DNA of 64,000 bases, taken from Alloalcanivorax venustensis ISO4 (lineage in GTDB: Bacteria > Pseudomonadota > Gammaproteobacteria > Pseudomonadales > Alcanivoracaceae). A model generated the notes under the pieces. That model was not told where the DNA came from. It saw only the letters and a list, made by a program, of their open reading frames with translations, and did no database searches. Where the stretch lies: contig NZ_ARXR01000007.1 in NCBI RefSeq assembly GCF_015356855.1, positions 1 through 64,000 on the forward strand, given 5' to 3'. Shown piece by piece: positions 63,463 to 64,000 of the stretch (its first letter is position 1; each line of letters begins with the position of its first letter). A program made the translations under genes and the position numbers.

Positions 63463-64000
63463 TGCGCGACTTCATCGCCCTGTTCGCGGAGCTGGACGCC
63501 ACCAGTCGCACCAGCGTCAAGCTGGACGCCCTAAAGCGCTATTTCGACCGCGCCCCGGCGGACGACGGCGCCTGGGCGGTGTACATGCTCACCGGCCGCC
63601 GCATGAAACGGCTGGTGGGCGCGCGCAAACTGCGCGCCTGGGTCACCGAAGCCTGCGGCCTGCCCGAGTGGCTGGTGGAAGAGACCTACCAGCACGTCGG
63701 CGACCTGGCGGAAACCATCAGCCTGCTGATGGACCCGGCCCCGGAACCGGCGCCCGCGGACACCTCGCTGACCGCCTGGGTGGAAGGCGGCGTCCTGGCC
63801 CTGCGCGGCCAGGACGAGGCGGAGCAGAAAGCCCGGGTGATGGCGCAGTGGCGGCGGCTGCCCCGCGAGGCCTGCTTTCTCTACAACAAGCTGCTCACCG
63901 GCAGCTTGCGGGTGGGCGTCTCACGGGGGCTGGTGGAGCGGGCCCTGGCGGAACGGAGCGGGCTGCCCCGGGCGTTGATCGCGCGCCGGCTGATGGGCGA
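63462..64000 (+). CDS. ATP-dependent DNA ligase (3' end outside window)
   Basis: The frame stays open from the ATG at 63462 to the window end, about 179 codons. It begins MRDFIALFAELDATSRTSVK and continues with ALKRYFDRAP, AVYMLTGRRMKRLVGARKLR and LLTGSLRVGVSRGLVERALA, the N-terminal domain of ligases of the exonuclease-associated type; the catalytic lysine region lies beyond the window. The start overlaps the exonuclease stop. A helicase (Lhr) gene is expected next, but this cannot be seen. Confidence 0.9.
   Translation, partial: MRDFIALFAELDATSRTSVKLDALKRYFDRAPADDGAWAVYMLTGRRMKRLVGARKLRAWVTEACGLPEWLVEETYQHVGDLAETISLLMDPAPEPAPADTSLTAWVEGGVLALRGQDEAEQKARVMAQWRRLPREACFLYNKLLTGSLRVGVSRGLVERALAERSGLPRALIARRLMG

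Overview
The window is 64 kb of GC-rich, densely coded chromosome (69 genes called, two of them cut by the window ends) from a Gram-negative gammaproteobacterium. Outer-membrane receptors, a TRAP transporter, ectoine synthesis, CrbS/CrbR acetate signalling and the gene order ribE-ribBX-ribH-nusB-thiL with xseB-ispA-dxs all fit a halotolerant, probably marine lineage close to Alcanivorax/Alloalcanivorax. That assignment is an inference from gene content; no rRNA gene is present. I saw no tRNA, rRNA, CRISPR array, prophage or intact transposase.

Layout. 1-8.5 kb: the end of ribD, a DJ-1 protein, a zinc-ribbon membrane protein with a HEAGH motif, a diguanylate cyclase, two small membrane proteins, a LysR/azoreductase pair, and a TetR regulator beside a nitronate monooxygenase with three matching operator-like sites. 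8.6-17.3 kb: housekeeping riboflavin genes, nusB, thiL, the isoprenoid genes dxs/ispA with xseB, and dusC. 17.5-27 kb: an acetate-utilisation and signalling block (DUF4212 subunit, sodium/solute symporter, CBS/DUF294 protein, DEDDh exonuclease, CrbS sensor kinase, CrbR regulator). 27.3-33.5 kb: an osmoadaptation block, ectR-ectA-ectB-ectC with a consensus sigma-70 promoter and a strong terminator, plus a TeaABC-like TRAP transporter whose binding-protein gene faces the membrane-subunit genes.

34.8-45.1 kb is the most striking region. FolE2 (zinc-independent GTP cyclohydrolase), an AztD-like zinc chaperone lipoprotein, a ZnuD-like TonB receptor with His-rich loops, a small His/Cys-containing membrane protein, a YidD homologue away from its usual locus, and thrS-hisI-cysS as a tight three-gene operon lie close together. 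This matches the known idea that zinc-starved bacteria express spare copies of zinc enzymes alongside zinc uptake genes; here uptake and spares are concentrated in one block.

45.3-64 kb: c-di-GMP enzymes (GAF/HD-GYP and GGDEF), an Arc-like regulator, a LysR regulator, a two-domain QueD-type protein, a HIT protein, several short-chain dehydrogenases, a Baeyer-Villiger monooxygenase overlapping an esterase gene, a macro-domain protein beside nicotinate phosphoribosyltransferase, and the start of a ligase-associated exonuclease/ATP-dependent ligase repair operon.

Non-coding elements include a 267-bp MITE-like element with perfect 34-bp inverted ends at 52476-52742, an inverted array of GTTAA-type heptamers followed by a perfect 16-bp-stem hairpin at 49671-49873, and a REP/BIME-like repeat at 61373-61530.
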